Shown here: positions 6,533 through 13,938 of the stretch, piece by piece
How the letters are laid out: every line of letters starts with the position of its first letter
Position numbering within the stretch: the stretch's first letter is position 1
Assembly: GCA_050742155.1 (NCBI GenBank)
Contig: JBOGFC010000163.1
Span: 1-32,599 of the forward strand
Direction of reading: 5' to 3'
DNA length: 32,599 bases
Source of the DNA: JBOGFC01 sp050742155
GTDB lineage: Bacteria; Actinomycetota; Acidimicrobiia; Spongiisociales; JALYHC01
Made by a program: the position numbers and the translations under genes
The notes under the pieces: generated by a model
What the model was told of the DNA's origin: nothing
The model's database searches: none
Seen by the model: only the letters and a program-made list of their open reading frames with translations

Positions 6533-7493
6533 AGACAGAGTGGTAGACCTGCCTCGCTTCGAGCCGATGCTGGCCGTGTCCTGGCCGAGGCCCTTCTCGG
6601 CTCCGGATTGGTCCTTTGAGGTGAAATGGGACGGGGTCCGAGTGATGCTCTACTGGGACGGGGAACAGTTGGAGCTCCGCAGCCGGCGGGGTCGCAACGT
6701 GACCGCCACCTACCCGGAGCTACGAGGCTTCCGCCACTCGGTGCCCTGCGTGCTGGACGGGGAGGTGGTGGCCTTCGACGAAGCGGGGGCGCCTTCTTTC
6801 CAAGCCATGCAGGGACGGATGAATCTCACCGGCGCCCGGCGCATCGCCGAGCAGGCCCGCTCCCTCCCGGTCGTCTACATGGTCTTCGACCTGCTCTACG
6901 ACGGAGAGGACATCACCGCCCGACCCCTCGAGGACCGCCAGGCCCGGCTCGACGCCTACCACCTGCCGGCTCCCTGTGTGCGCTCGGCCAGCGTGGCCGG
7001 CGAGGGAGAGGCTTTCTTCGCGGCGGCCGAGGCGCGCGGCCTGGAGGGGATGGTGGCCAAGCGCCTGGACTCGCCGTACCGGCCGGGGATCCGCTCCGAT
7101 GCCTGGCGCAAGGTGGCCCGGATCAAGTCGCTGCGGGCGGTGGTGGGCGGGTTCACCACCGGAGAAGGGGGACGGGCGGGAACGTTCGGGTCGCTGCTGC
7201 TGGGGCTCTGGGAGGAGGGCCGGCTCCGCTACGTGGGGTCGGTGGGGACCGGCTTCGACGACCGCACCCTGCGGGCCGTTCGGGAGAGCCTGGACCGCCT
7301 CCGGCGGAGTCGGTCCCCTTTCGACCCCGCTCCGGCTGTGGCCCGCCACGTCGCATGGGTGGAGCCCCAGCTGGTGGCGCAGGTGGAGTTCAAGGAGTGG
7401 ACCTCGGCCGGACGCCTGCGCGCCCCATCGTTCAAGGGCTTCACCGACGAGCCGGTGGAGGCGGTCACCTGGCAGGCGGAGGGGCCCGGCTAG
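6513..7493 (+). CDS. ATP-dependent DNA ligase (LigC/LigD ligase-domain type)
   Basis: 326 residues made of an adenylation domain (about 15-200) and an OB-fold (about 210-320), with no polymerase or nuclease domain. The active-site Lys38 lies in FEVKWDGVR. Other nucleotidyltransferase motifs are VLDGEVVAFDE, VYMVFDLLY, LEGMVAKRLDSPY and WRKVARIKS. It joins nicks or breaks in duplex DNA using ATP. The gene directly faces ku on the opposite strand, with stop codons overlapping by 4 bp, so a role in non-homologous end joining is likely. Its size and lack of extra domains are closer to LigC or to a split LigD than to full LigD. The start at 6513 lies within the end of yqeY. Confidence 0.93.
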   Translation: MSRRPPEDRVVDLPRFEPMLAVSWPRPFSAPDWSFEVKWDGVRVMLYWDGEQLELRSRRGRNVTATYPELRGFRHSVPCVLDGEVVAFDEAGAPSFQAMQGRMNLTGARRIAEQARSLPVVYMVFDLLYDGEDITARPLEDRQARLDAYHLPAPCVRSASVAGEGEAFFAAAEARGLEGMVAKRLDSPYRPGIRSDAWRKVARIKSLRAVVGGFTTGEGGRAGTFGSLLLGLWEEGRLRYVGSVGTGFDDRTLRAVRESLDRLRRSRSPFDPAPAVARHVAWVEPQLVAQVEFKEWTSAGRLRAPSFKGFTDEPVEAVTWQAEGPG

Positions 7494-8263
7494 CTTGCTT
7501 TCTTGGTGGCCTCCACGCTGGCCTTGAGCGCCTCGAGGAGGTCGGCCACCTTGGCCGGCCGCTCCACTTCGGGGGCCACGATCTCCTCGCCTTCGATCTT
7601 TCGCTCGGCGAGCTCCTCGATGAGCTCCCGGGAGGTGTCGTGCCACTCGTCGGGCTTGAAGGGGGCCGTGAGGTTGTCGATGAGCGTGTCGGCCTGCTTC
7701 AGCTCCTGGGGACGGAACTCCACCTTGGTCTCCAGCTCTTCGAAGGCAGGCTCGCGGATCTCGTCCGGCCAGTACATGGTCTCCAGCACCAGCACCCCGT
7801 CCGAGGGGCGCAGGGTGGCCAGGTACTCCCGGTCGCGGATGGCCACCTTGGCCAGTCCTACCAATTGTTTGTTGGTCAGGGCCTCCAGGAACAGCTTGTA
7901 GGCCTTCAAGCCGGACTTCTCGGGCCCCAGGTAGTAGGAGGAACGGTAGTAAATCGGGTCGATCTCCTCCGACTCCACGAACTGGACCACGTCCACCGTC
8001 TTGGCCAGGACGGGGGTGCCGGCCTCCAGCTCCTCCTCGCTGAACACCACGTAATGTCCCTTCTCGACCTCGTAGCCGCGCACGATGTCCTCCCAGGCGA
8101 CCTCCTCGCCGTCGGTCTCGCAGGTCCTCCTGTACCGGATGGGGCCGTGGTCTTTGGCGTGCAGCAGCTTGAACTTGGGGGCTCGGTCCTGGCTGGCGCT
8201 GTAGAGGCCGACCGGGATGGTGACTAGTCCCCAGCTGATCGCTCCCTTCCAGATGGCTCGCAT
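7490..8263 (-). CDS. ku: Ku protein for non-homologous end joining
   Basis: 257 residues when started at the ATG at 8263, chosen because GGAAGG precedes it and the product begins MRAIWKGAISWGLVTIPVGLY, the standard bacterial Ku N-terminus; 16 upstream in-frame codons lack this support. The Ku core bridge domain spans about 1-250, with GEEVAWEDIVRGYEVEKGHYV and YYLGPEKSGLKAY as family blocks. It would form a homodimeric ring on DNA ends and recruit the ligase. The tail is short and only mildly basic (EATKKAS), so there is no long lysine-rich extension. It converges on the ligase gene, with a stop-codon overlap at 7490-7493. Confidence 0.96.
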   Translation of the reverse strand: MRAIWKGAISWGLVTIPVGLYSASQDRAPKFKLLHAKDHGPIRYRRTCETDGEEVAWEDIVRGYEVEKGHYVVFSEEELEAGTPVLAKTVDVVQFVESEEIDPIYYRSSYYLGPEKSGLKAYKLFLEALTNKQLVGLAKVAIRDREYLATLRPSDGVLVLETMYWPDEIREPAFEELETKVEFRPQELKQADTLIDNLTAPFKPDEWHDTSRELIEELAERKIEGEEIVAPEVERPAKVADLLEALKASVEATKKAS

Positions 8264-8394
8264 ACAACCTTCCTTCGCTGGTCGCGAAAGTCTACGACGC
8301 CGGGATGGCAATTCGCCGCTCTGATCGTGCGCTACTCCTGGGTAGGTACCTTCTCTACATTTTTCCGCTTTCCTGGCTAGGGCAGTCGGATGGC

Positions 8395-8423
8395 TTTACG
8401 TTTTTACTCGTGGACGCTAGAAT
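8395..8423 (+). promoter_or_regulatory. Promoter for a leaderless transcript
   Basis: TTTACG (8395-8400), a 17-bp spacer and TAGAAT (8418-8423) form a good sigma70-type promoter. Transcription would begin near 8430, and the next gene's ATG is at 8433. There is no Shine-Dalgarno sequence in the 10 bases between the -10 box and the ATG, so the mRNA is predicted to be leaderless or nearly so, which is common in Actinobacteria. Confidence 0.6.
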
Positions 8424-8432
8424 TGCCCCGAA

Positions 8433-9458
8433 ATGACAAATCGTCAAGAATTAGCGAGCGGAATCGAGCACGCCATCTGGGCCCTGGTCGATCGCCAAGA
8501 GACGATCACCAACCGCGACGTCGTGGAAGCACTGGGGGGGTCGATCACCCGGCAGGCTGTGCACTACCACCTTCGTCGGCTGGTCGAGTCGGGGGTCTTG
8601 TTACCCGAGGGAAGCGGGAGAGGTCGCCGGTATCGGCGCAAGGGAACGGTGATCCAACGCCACTCGATCGACGGACTCGCAGAGCACGAGGTCTGGCGAG
8701 AGCTCCTGGGTCGGGTGCCCTTCCTCCAAGGCCTACCCGGCAACGTGGAGGCGATCATCTCGTACGCCTTCACAGAGATGCTCAACAATGCCATCGATCA
8801 CTCCGGGTCCGAGCTCGTAGAGCTGCGGCTCTGGGAGGAGGAACCGCATCGCGTGGCTTTCGCCGTCATCGACGAAGGTGTGGGCGTCTTCCAGCACGTG
8901 AGTCAGCGCTTGGGGCTTGGGGATCTCCGGGAGGCGGTCGGTGAGCTTTCGAAGGGCAAGCTCACGACCCAACCGGAGCGACACACGGGGGAGGGGATCT
9001 TTTTCACGTCGAAGGCGGTCGATCGCTTCGTATTGGAGAGTGATTCGCTCCGATGGACGGTCGACAACAGGCGCGGCGACCAGGCCCTCGGCGACGTTGC
9101 TTCCCGGAAAGGGACTTTCGTCGAGTCCGAGGTCGACAAGAGGACGGCCCGGGACCTGAGGCGAATCTTCGATCGGTACACAGGCGAGAGCTTCGACTTC
9201 TCCCGATCCTCTGTGATGGTCAAGCTCTTCGAGGTCAGTACGGGATTCGTGTCGCGTTCCGAGGCGAAGAGGCTGGCCGCCCGCCTCGAGGAGTTCGAGC
9301 ACGTGCTGCTCGACTTCTCCGGCGTGCAGGAGGTCGGCCAGGGATTCGTCGATGAGCTGTTTCGGGTGTGGGCGGGGCAACACCCCGAGACCCGCCTGGA
9401 GCCGGTCAACATGTTGCCGGCTGTGGAGTTCATGGTCAGGCGCGGCCTGCGTTCCTGA
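8433..9458 (+). CDS. HTH / GHKL ATPase / STAS-like (DUF4325) fusion protein
   Basis: 341 residues in three parts. Residues 1-70 are a winged helix-turn-helix (TITNRDVVEALGGSITRQAVHYHLRRL) ending in a basic wing (RGRRYRRKG). Residues about 95-215 are a histidine-kinase-like ATPase: N-box FTEMLNNAIDHSGS, G1 IDEGVGVF with Asp147, and G2 HTGEGIFFTSKAVD; there is no dimerisation-histidine motif, so it looks more like an anti-sigma RsbW-type ATPase than a sensor kinase. Residues about 255-341 resemble DUF4325, a STAS-like domain (RLEEFEHVLLDFSGVQEVGQGFVDELF). It thus joins a switch-type ATPase, an antagonist-like fold and a DNA-binding head in one chain. Base composition and codon use are less GC-biased than in the neighbours, suggesting recent acquisition. 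Function is unknown; regulation in stress or defence is possible. Confidence 0.85.
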   Translation: MTNRQELASGIEHAIWALVDRQETITNRDVVEALGGSITRQAVHYHLRRLVESGVLLPEGSGRGRRYRRKGTVIQRHSIDGLAEHEVWRELLGRVPFLQGLPGNVEAIISYAFTEMLNNAIDHSGSELVELRLWEEEPHRVAFAVIDEGVGVFQHVSQRLGLGDLREAVGELSKGKLTTQPERHTGEGIFFTSKAVDRFVLESDSLRWTVDNRRGDQALGDVASRKGTFVESEVDKRTARDLRRIFDRYTGESFDFSRSSVMVKLFEVSTGFVSRSEAKRLAARLEEFEHVLLDFSGVQEVGQGFVDELFRVWAGQHPETRLEPVNMLPAVEFMVRRGLRS

Positions 9459-9481
9459 GGCAGCCAGCCGGATTGGCAAAG

Positions 9482-9553
9482 TGCCCTCGGCAGGATTCGA
9501 ACCTGCGCACCCGGCTCCGGAGGCCGGTGCTCTATCCCCTGAGCTACGAGGGC
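9482..9553 (-). tRNA. tRNA-Arg (anticodon CCG)
   Basis: The minus strand folds as a complete 72-nt cloverleaf. The acceptor arm is GCCCTCG/CGAGGGC with discriminator A, the D-arm is GCTC...GAGC, and the anticodon stem CCGGC/GCCGG closes the loop CTCCGGA with anticodon CCG. The T-arm is GCAGG-TTCGAAT-CCTGC. It reads CGG codons. CCA is not encoded (CTT follows). Its 3' end faces the HTH/ATPase/STAS gene, but I found no duplicated tRNA end that would mark an integrated element. Confidence 0.96.
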
Positions 9554-9584
9554 GACCGGGTACCATCCAGGGTAGCCTCTCCCC

Positions 9585-10862
9585 ATGGCCATCCCCGCTG
9601 TGGTGCTGGTCGATGGCGAGCACTACCCCCCCGTCACCCAGGCGGCCATAGCCACCCTGGAGGAGCGCGGCTACCGGGTGGTGGCGGCGCTCTTCCTGGG
9701 CGGAGCCGAGAAGACGGTGGCGCCCCCCGATCTGGGAGTGCCGATGACGGTCGGGGAGCCCGAGGAGAAGCTGGCGGGGGTGATCGCCGAGTACCGGCCG
9801 GAGGTGGTGCTCGACCTGTCGGACGAGCCGGTGGTCGGGTATCGGCGCCGCATGGGGCTGGCCGCCCAGGCCCTGCTGGCCGGAGTGGCTTACCAGGGGG
9901 CCGATTTCCGGTTAGAGCCGCCCCCTCGCCCCCGGCTCACCGACCTTCCCACCGTGGCGGTGGTCGGCACCGGCAAGCGAACCGGCAAGACGTCCGTCTC
10001 CATCGAGCTGGCCCGGCACTGGAGAGAGGAGCGCCGTCCCTGCATCGTCACCATGGGTCGGGGTGGGCCGGCCGAGGCGGTGGTCCTGCGAGCCGAGGAC
10101 TTCGAGCCCGGCCCGACGGCTCTTACGGTCATGGCCGCCCGGGGCCTGCACGCCGCTTCCGACTACGTGGAGGATGCCCTCTTCGCCGGGGTGGACACCG
10201 TCGGCACCAGGCGCTGTGGGGCCGGGCTGGCCGGGGCCACCGTAACCGACAATTTCTCGCTGGGGGTGGAGGCCGCCCATACCCTCCATCCCGACCTGCT
10301 CATCTACGAGGGGAGCGGCACCGCCCTGCCGCCGGCCTTCTCTGACGCCACCGTGCTGGTGATGATGACCGACCTCGACCCCGAGTACCTGCGCGGCTAT
10401 CTCGGTCCCTACCGGCTCGAGCTGGCCGATGTGGTGGTGGCCTTGGAGACCGGCGCGGGCCTGCTCGGGATCAGGCAGGCCATCGCCGAGGTGGCCGCCG
10501 AGCTGCCCATCCTGGCGGGACGCCTGGCCCCTGAGCCCTCCACCACGATCGAGGGGCGACGCGTGCTGCTGGTCACCACCGCCCGCCCGGAGGTGGGGGC
10601 GGTGCTGCGGGCCGGGCTGGAAGGCCAGGGCGCCCGCCGGGTGCACACCATCCACAGCCTGGGGGATCGGCGGCACTTGGCGGCCGACCTGGAGGCGGCC
10701 CCAGAGGTGGAGACCCTGCTGGTGGAGGTGAAGGCGGCCGCGGTGGACGTGGTGCTTCCCTGGGCCGAGGCGAGGGGCATCGAGGCCGGCTTCCTCCACA
10801 ACCGGGTGGAGCTGGAGGAGGGCGTGGAGGGGCTGGCGCGGCTCGTGGAGGCCAAGTGGTGA
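9585..10862 (+). CDS. cpgS: Cyclic 2,3-diphosphoglycerate synthetase
   Basis: 425 residues. The start VVLVDGEHYPPVTQAAI and the P-loop GTGKRTGKTS (128-137) followed by IELARHW, GRGGPAEAVV, GLHAASDYVEDAL and IYEGSGTALPPAF match the cyclic 2,3-diphosphoglycerate synthetase family, best known from thermophilic methanogens, where it uses ATP to close 2,3-diphosphoglycerate into the cyclic compound, a thermoprotectant and phosphate store. The adjacent gene encodes 2-phosphoglycerate kinase, which makes the substrate, and overlaps it by the 4-bp GTGA. This neighbour strongly supports the assignment. The N-terminal ~120 residues look like a separate Rossmann-type domain. A TAGCCT box ends 6 bp before the ATG, so a leaderless start is possible. 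Another P-loop ligase function cannot be excluded. Confidence 0.85.
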   Translation: MAIPAVVLVDGEHYPPVTQAAIATLEERGYRVVAALFLGGAEKTVAPPDLGVPMTVGEPEEKLAGVIAEYRPEVVLDLSDEPVVGYRRRMGLAAQALLAGVAYQGADFRLEPPPRPRLTDLPTVAVVGTGKRTGKTSVSIELARHWREERRPCIVTMGRGGPAEAVVLRAEDFEPGPTALTVMAARGLHAASDYVEDALFAGVDTVGTRRCGAGLAGATVTDNFSLGVEAAHTLHPDLLIYEGSGTALPPAFSDATVLVMMTDLDPEYLRGYLGPYRLELADVVVALETGAGLLGIRQAIAEVAAELPILAGRLAPEPSTTIEGRRVLLVTTARPEVGAVLRAGLEGQGARRVHTIHSLGDRRHLAADLEAAPEVETLLVEVKAAAVDVVLPWAEARGIEAGFLHNRVELEEGVEGLARLVEAKW

Positions 10863-11785
10863 GCTACGTGTGGGTCGAGGATCGGCAGGGGACGCGCCTG
10901 CCTTACTCCAAGGGCCTGATGGCCACTTCGATCATGACCACCGGCCTCCCGCCCGAGGAGGCCCACCAGCTGGCCGAGGCGATCGAGCAGGCGCTCTCGG
11001 CGCGGGACACGGCCAGCATCTCCTCTGAGGAGCTGGTGCGCCTGGCCTCGGAGGTGCTGGCCGAGCGGGCCGGGCCGGCGGCGGCCGATCGGTTTCTCGC
11101 CTGGCGGGCCGCCAAGCGCTCGGCCCGTCCCATCATCGTGCTGGTGGGGGGGCCAACCGGAGCCGGCAAATCGACCATCGCCACCCGATTGGGGGCCCGC
11201 CTGGGGTTCACTCGCATCGTCCCCACCGACGCGGTGCGAGAGGTCATGCGCAACGTGTTCGCCGCCCGGCTGATGCCGACTCTCTACGTCTCCTCCTTTC
11301 AGGCCCACACCGTCCTGCGGGCCCCGGTGCCCGACGACCACGACCCGGTGGTGGTGGGATTTCGCCAGCAGGCCGAGGCGGTGGCGGTGGGGTTGATCGG
11401 CCTCATCGACCGGGCGGTGCGCGAGCAGACCGACGTGATCGTGGAGGGAGTGCACCTGCTCCCCGGCCTCTTTGGATCGCTGAGCCAGGAGTGGTCGAAG
11501 GAGGCGGTGGTCACCCACGTGATCCTGGCCGTGCCCGACCGGGACACCCACGTCGCCCACCTCCAGGCCCACGGATGGGAAACGGATGTCCGCCACCCGA
11601 ACCGCTACTTGGAGCATGTCGAAGAAATCCGTAGAATACAAAGGTACATTCGTCGCCTCGCCACCACCCATGGTGTTCCCGAGGTGATTTCTCGAGGTCT
11701 CGATGAGACGATCCAAGATGTTCTCGACCTGGTCGTGGCGAGGGTGACGGAAACGGCGCAGGTAGCTGGAGGTGCCGCGCGGTGA
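10859..11785 (+). CDS. 2-phosphoglycerate kinase with N-terminal ATP-cone-like region
   Basis: 308 residues from the GTG at 10859, which overlaps the previous stop as GTGA; a GTG one codon earlier is also possible. Residues about 3-85 resemble an ATP-cone (VEDRQGTRLPYSKGLMATSI, then EEAHQLAEAIEQAL). The kinase domain follows, with Walker A GGPTGAGKST (97-106), VPTDAVREVMR and VIVEGVHLLPG. This layout is that of archaeal 2-phosphoglycerate kinase, which phosphorylates 2-phosphoglycerate to 2,3-diphosphoglycerate, the first step towards the cyclic compound. Coupling to the synthetase gene upstream and to the aldolase gene downstream (another GTGA overlap) indicates one operon. The C-terminal stretch is slightly less GC-rich than the rest. 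Confidence 0.88.
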   Translation: MSYVWVEDRQGTRLPYSKGLMATSIMTTGLPPEEAHQLAEAIEQALSARDTASISSEELVRLASEVLAERAGPAAADRFLAWRAAKRSARPIIVLVGGPTGAGKSTIATRLGARLGFTRIVPTDAVREVMRNVFAARLMPTLYVSSFQAHTVLRAPVPDDHDPVVVGFRQQAEAVAVGLIGLIDRAVREQTDVIVEGVHLLPGLFGSLSQEWSKEAVVTHVILAVPDRDTHVAHLQAHGWETDVRHPNRYLEHVEEIRRIQRYIRRLATTHGVPEVISRGLDETIQDVLDLVVARVTETAQVAGGAAR

Positions 11786-12438
11786 GGCTGTTCCTGGATA
11801 CCGCCAACATCGATGAGATCCGCACCGCGGTGGAATGGGGACTCCTCAGCGGGGTGACCACCAACCCCAGCCTGGCTGCCAAGGAAGGCCGGGAGTTTCA
11901 CGAGCAGGTGGCGGCCATCGCCGAGCTGGTGGACGGGCCGGTCTCGGCCGAGGTGGTGGCCGAGGATCGTGAGGCGATGGTGGCCCAAGGTAAAGAGTTG
12001 GCGCAGATCGCCGATAACATCGTGGTCAAGGTTCCCCTGACCCGGGAAGGAATCGCCGCCGGCGGGCGTTTGACAGGGTTGGGTATCCCGGTCAATGTGA
12101 CTCTGGTCTTCTCCCCGGTGCAGGCGATCCTCGCCGCCCGGATCGGCGCCAAGTTCGTCTCACCGTTCCTCGGAAGGCTGGACGACATCGGGAGCGATGG
12201 TTTGCATCTCTTGGAGGAGATCGTCGAGGTGTATGCCGTGCAGGGTTACCAGACGGAGGTCCTGGCGGCCAGCCTGCGGCATCCGATGCACATAGCCGCT
12301 GCGGCTCGGATCGGGGCGGACGTGGCCACCATGCCCTTCGAGGTGATGGACAAGCTCTTCAACCATCCGCTCACCGATCTCGGCAACGAGCGGTTCCGCG
12401 AGGACTGGGAGGCGTACCAGCAAGGGCTGGAGAAGTAG
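11782..12438 (+). CDS. fsa: Fructose-6-phosphate aldolase / TalC-type transaldolase
   Basis: 218 residues, the expected length of the short transaldolase group. The pattern MRLFLDTANIDEIRTAVEWG, GVTTNPSLAAK, the Schiff-base Lys83 in IVVKVPLT, and VNVTLVFSPVQAILAA with FVSPFLGRLDDIG are all typical. It would interconvert sugar phosphates in the pentose phosphate network or cleave fructose 6-phosphate; the two activities cannot be separated from sequence alone. The GTG start overlaps the kinase stop as GTGA, so it is translationally coupled to the diphosphoglycerate genes. An 8-bp GC hairpin lies directly after the stop, before rho. Confidence 0.94.
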   Translation: MRLFLDTANIDEIRTAVEWGLLSGVTTNPSLAAKEGREFHEQVAAIAELVDGPVSAEVVAEDREAMVAQGKELAQIADNIVVKVPLTREGIAAGGRLTGLGIPVNVTLVFSPVQAILAARIGAKFVSPFLGRLDDIGSDGLHLLEEIVEVYAVQGYQTEVLAASLRHPMHIAAAARIGADVATMPFEVMDKLFNHPLTDLGNERFREDWEAYQQGLEK

Positions 12439-12457
12439 GGGCGGCCTGCGGCCGCCC
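12439..12457 (+). terminator. GC-rich hairpin between fsa and rho
   Basis: GGGCGGCC-TGC-GGCCGCCC forms an 8-bp perfect stem with a 3-base loop, starting immediately after the fsa stop. No T-tract follows. It could be a terminator, an attenuator or an RNA-processing site between the metabolic genes and rho. Confidence 0.5.
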
Positions 12458-12502
12458 GAGGCAAAGGGGGGGCATTCCACTGCTCCCATCGGAAAGGACA
12501 GC

Positions 12503-13936
12503 ATGACCAGCAGAGCCGATCTCCAAGAGATGGGCCTCGACGACCTGCGGGCCATGGCCGAGAGGCTGGGGGTCCAGGAGTACGAGGAACTTCAAAAGGC
12601 CAAGCTCATCGACGCCATCGTGTCGAACGACAACTTCGACCGCTCGGAGGCGGGGCCGGAGGTCGACCTGCCCGATGTCGAGGTACGGGACGACGTGGAC
12701 GGGGAGGGGTCGCAGGCCTCTGATGAGGGTGACGACTACCCGGGCGACGGCCGGGGCCGCCGGCGCCGGCGACGGCGGGGGGGCGGGGGGCCGCAGGAAC
12801 GTATCCCCGAAGGTGAGCTTGAGGAGCGGGAGGGGATCCTCGACATCCTCCCTGAAGGCTACGGATTCCTCCGCTGCACCGGCTACCTTCCCGGCGAGCG
12901 GGACGTGTACGTGTCGGCCAGCCAGATCCGCAAGTTCGGCCTGCGGCGGGGTGACCTGGTCTCGGGGCCGATCCGCCCGCCTCGCTCGCAGGAGAAGTTC
13001 CCGGCCATCACCCGCATCAGCACCATCGACGGCGGGTCGCCGGAGGAGGGCCGCAACCGGCCCTCGTTCGGGGACCTGACCCCGCTCTTCCCGGACGAGC
13101 GGCTCCGCCTGGAGGTGGACGGCCGCCCGGACGGGGTGCTGACCCGGATCGTCGACCTGATCGCCCCGATCGGCAAGGGCCAGCGTGGGCTGATCGTCTC
13201 GCCTCCCAAGGCCGGCAAGACCACCGTCCTGAAGGAGGTGGCCAACTCGATCACCGCCAACAATCCGGAGTGCTACCTCATGGTGGTGCTGGTCGACGAG
13301 CGGCCGGAGGAGGTCACCGACATGCAGCGCTCGGTGAAGGGTGAGGTCATCTACTCCACCTTCGACCGTCCCCCCGACGAGCACACCCAGGTGGCCGAGC
13401 TGGCCATGGAGCGGGCCAAGCGGCTGGTGGAGAGGGGGACCGACGTGGTGATCCTGCTCGACTCGATCACCCGCCTGGCCCGGGCCTACAACCTGTCGGC
13501 CCCCGCTTCGGGGCGCATCCTCTCCGGCGGGGTCGACTCCACCGCCCTCTACCCGCCCAAGAAATTCCTCGGGGCGGCCCGCAACATCGAAGAGGGAGGC
13601 AGCATGACCGTGCTGGCCACCGCCTTGGTGGAGACCGGGTCCCGCATGGATGAGGTGATCTTCGAGGAGTTCAAGGCAACCGGGAACATGGAGCTCCGGC
13701 TGGACCGCCGGCTGGCCGACAAGCGCATCTACCCGGCCATCGACATCGAAGGCTCGGGAACACGCAAGGAGGAGCTGCTGTTCGACAAGTCGGAGCGGAC
13801 CCAGGTGTGGAAGCTGCGCCGGGTGCTGCTGGCCCTCGAGCCGGGAGCGGCCCTGGAGCTGCTCATCGACCGGCTCAAGACCACCAAGTCCAACGCCGAG
13901 TTCCTGGCCGAGGTAGCCAAGAGCGCGGGCGGTTAG
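12503..13936 (+). CDS. rho: Transcription termination factor Rho
   Basis: 477 residues. Residues 1-45 form the Rho N-terminal helical domain (LQEMGLDDLRAMAERLGV). Residues 46-100 are an acidic stretch followed by an Arg/Gly run (GRGRRRRRRRGGGG), the extra RNA-binding insert usual in actinobacterial Rho but short here. The cold-shock-like RNA-binding domain spans about 105-175 (GILDILPEGYGFLRC). The ATPase follows, with Walker A SPPKAGKT (233-240), VVLVDERPEEVTDM and VVILLDSITRLARAYN. It is a hexameric RNA helicase that ends transcripts. AAAGGA precedes the ATG. It is placed between fsa and rpmE, the usual actinobacterial order. Confidence 0.98.
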   Translation: MTSRADLQEMGLDDLRAMAERLGVQEYEELQKAKLIDAIVSNDNFDRSEAGPEVDLPDVEVRDDVDGEGSQASDEGDDYPGDGRGRRRRRRRGGGGPQERIPEGELEEREGILDILPEGYGFLRCTGYLPGERDVYVSASQIRKFGLRRGDLVSGPIRPPRSQEKFPAITRISTIDGGSPEEGRNRPSFGDLTPLFPDERLRLEVDGRPDGVLTRIVDLIAPIGKGQRGLIVSPPKAGKTTVLKEVANSITANNPECYLMVVLVDERPEEVTDMQRSVKGEVIYSTFDRPPDEHTQVAELAMERAKRLVERGTDVVILLDSITRLARAYNLSAPASGRILSGGVDSTALYPPKKFLGAARNIEEGGSMTVLATALVETGSRMDEVIFEEFKATGNMELRLDRRLADKRIYPAIDIEGSGTRKEELLFDKSERTQVWKLRRVLLALEPGAALELLIDRLKTTKSNAEFLAEVAKSAGG

Positions 13937-13938
13937 CA

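Noticed and set aside
8264..8311. Longer N-terminus of Ku from 8311
   Set aside because: The extra 16 codons are Arg-rich with no family match, while the ATG at 8263 has a ribosome site and gives the canonical start.
8264..9553. Integrated element at the tRNA-Arg 3' end
   Set aside because: The tRNA 3' end faces the HTH/ATPase/STAS gene, but no copy of the tRNA end is found near 8264-8432 and there is no integrase.
12439..12457. Classical Rho-independent terminator
   Set aside because: The stem is strong but no T-tract follows; kept only as a possible non-canonical terminator or attenuator. The same holds for the hairpins at 22544-22561 and 32104-32138.
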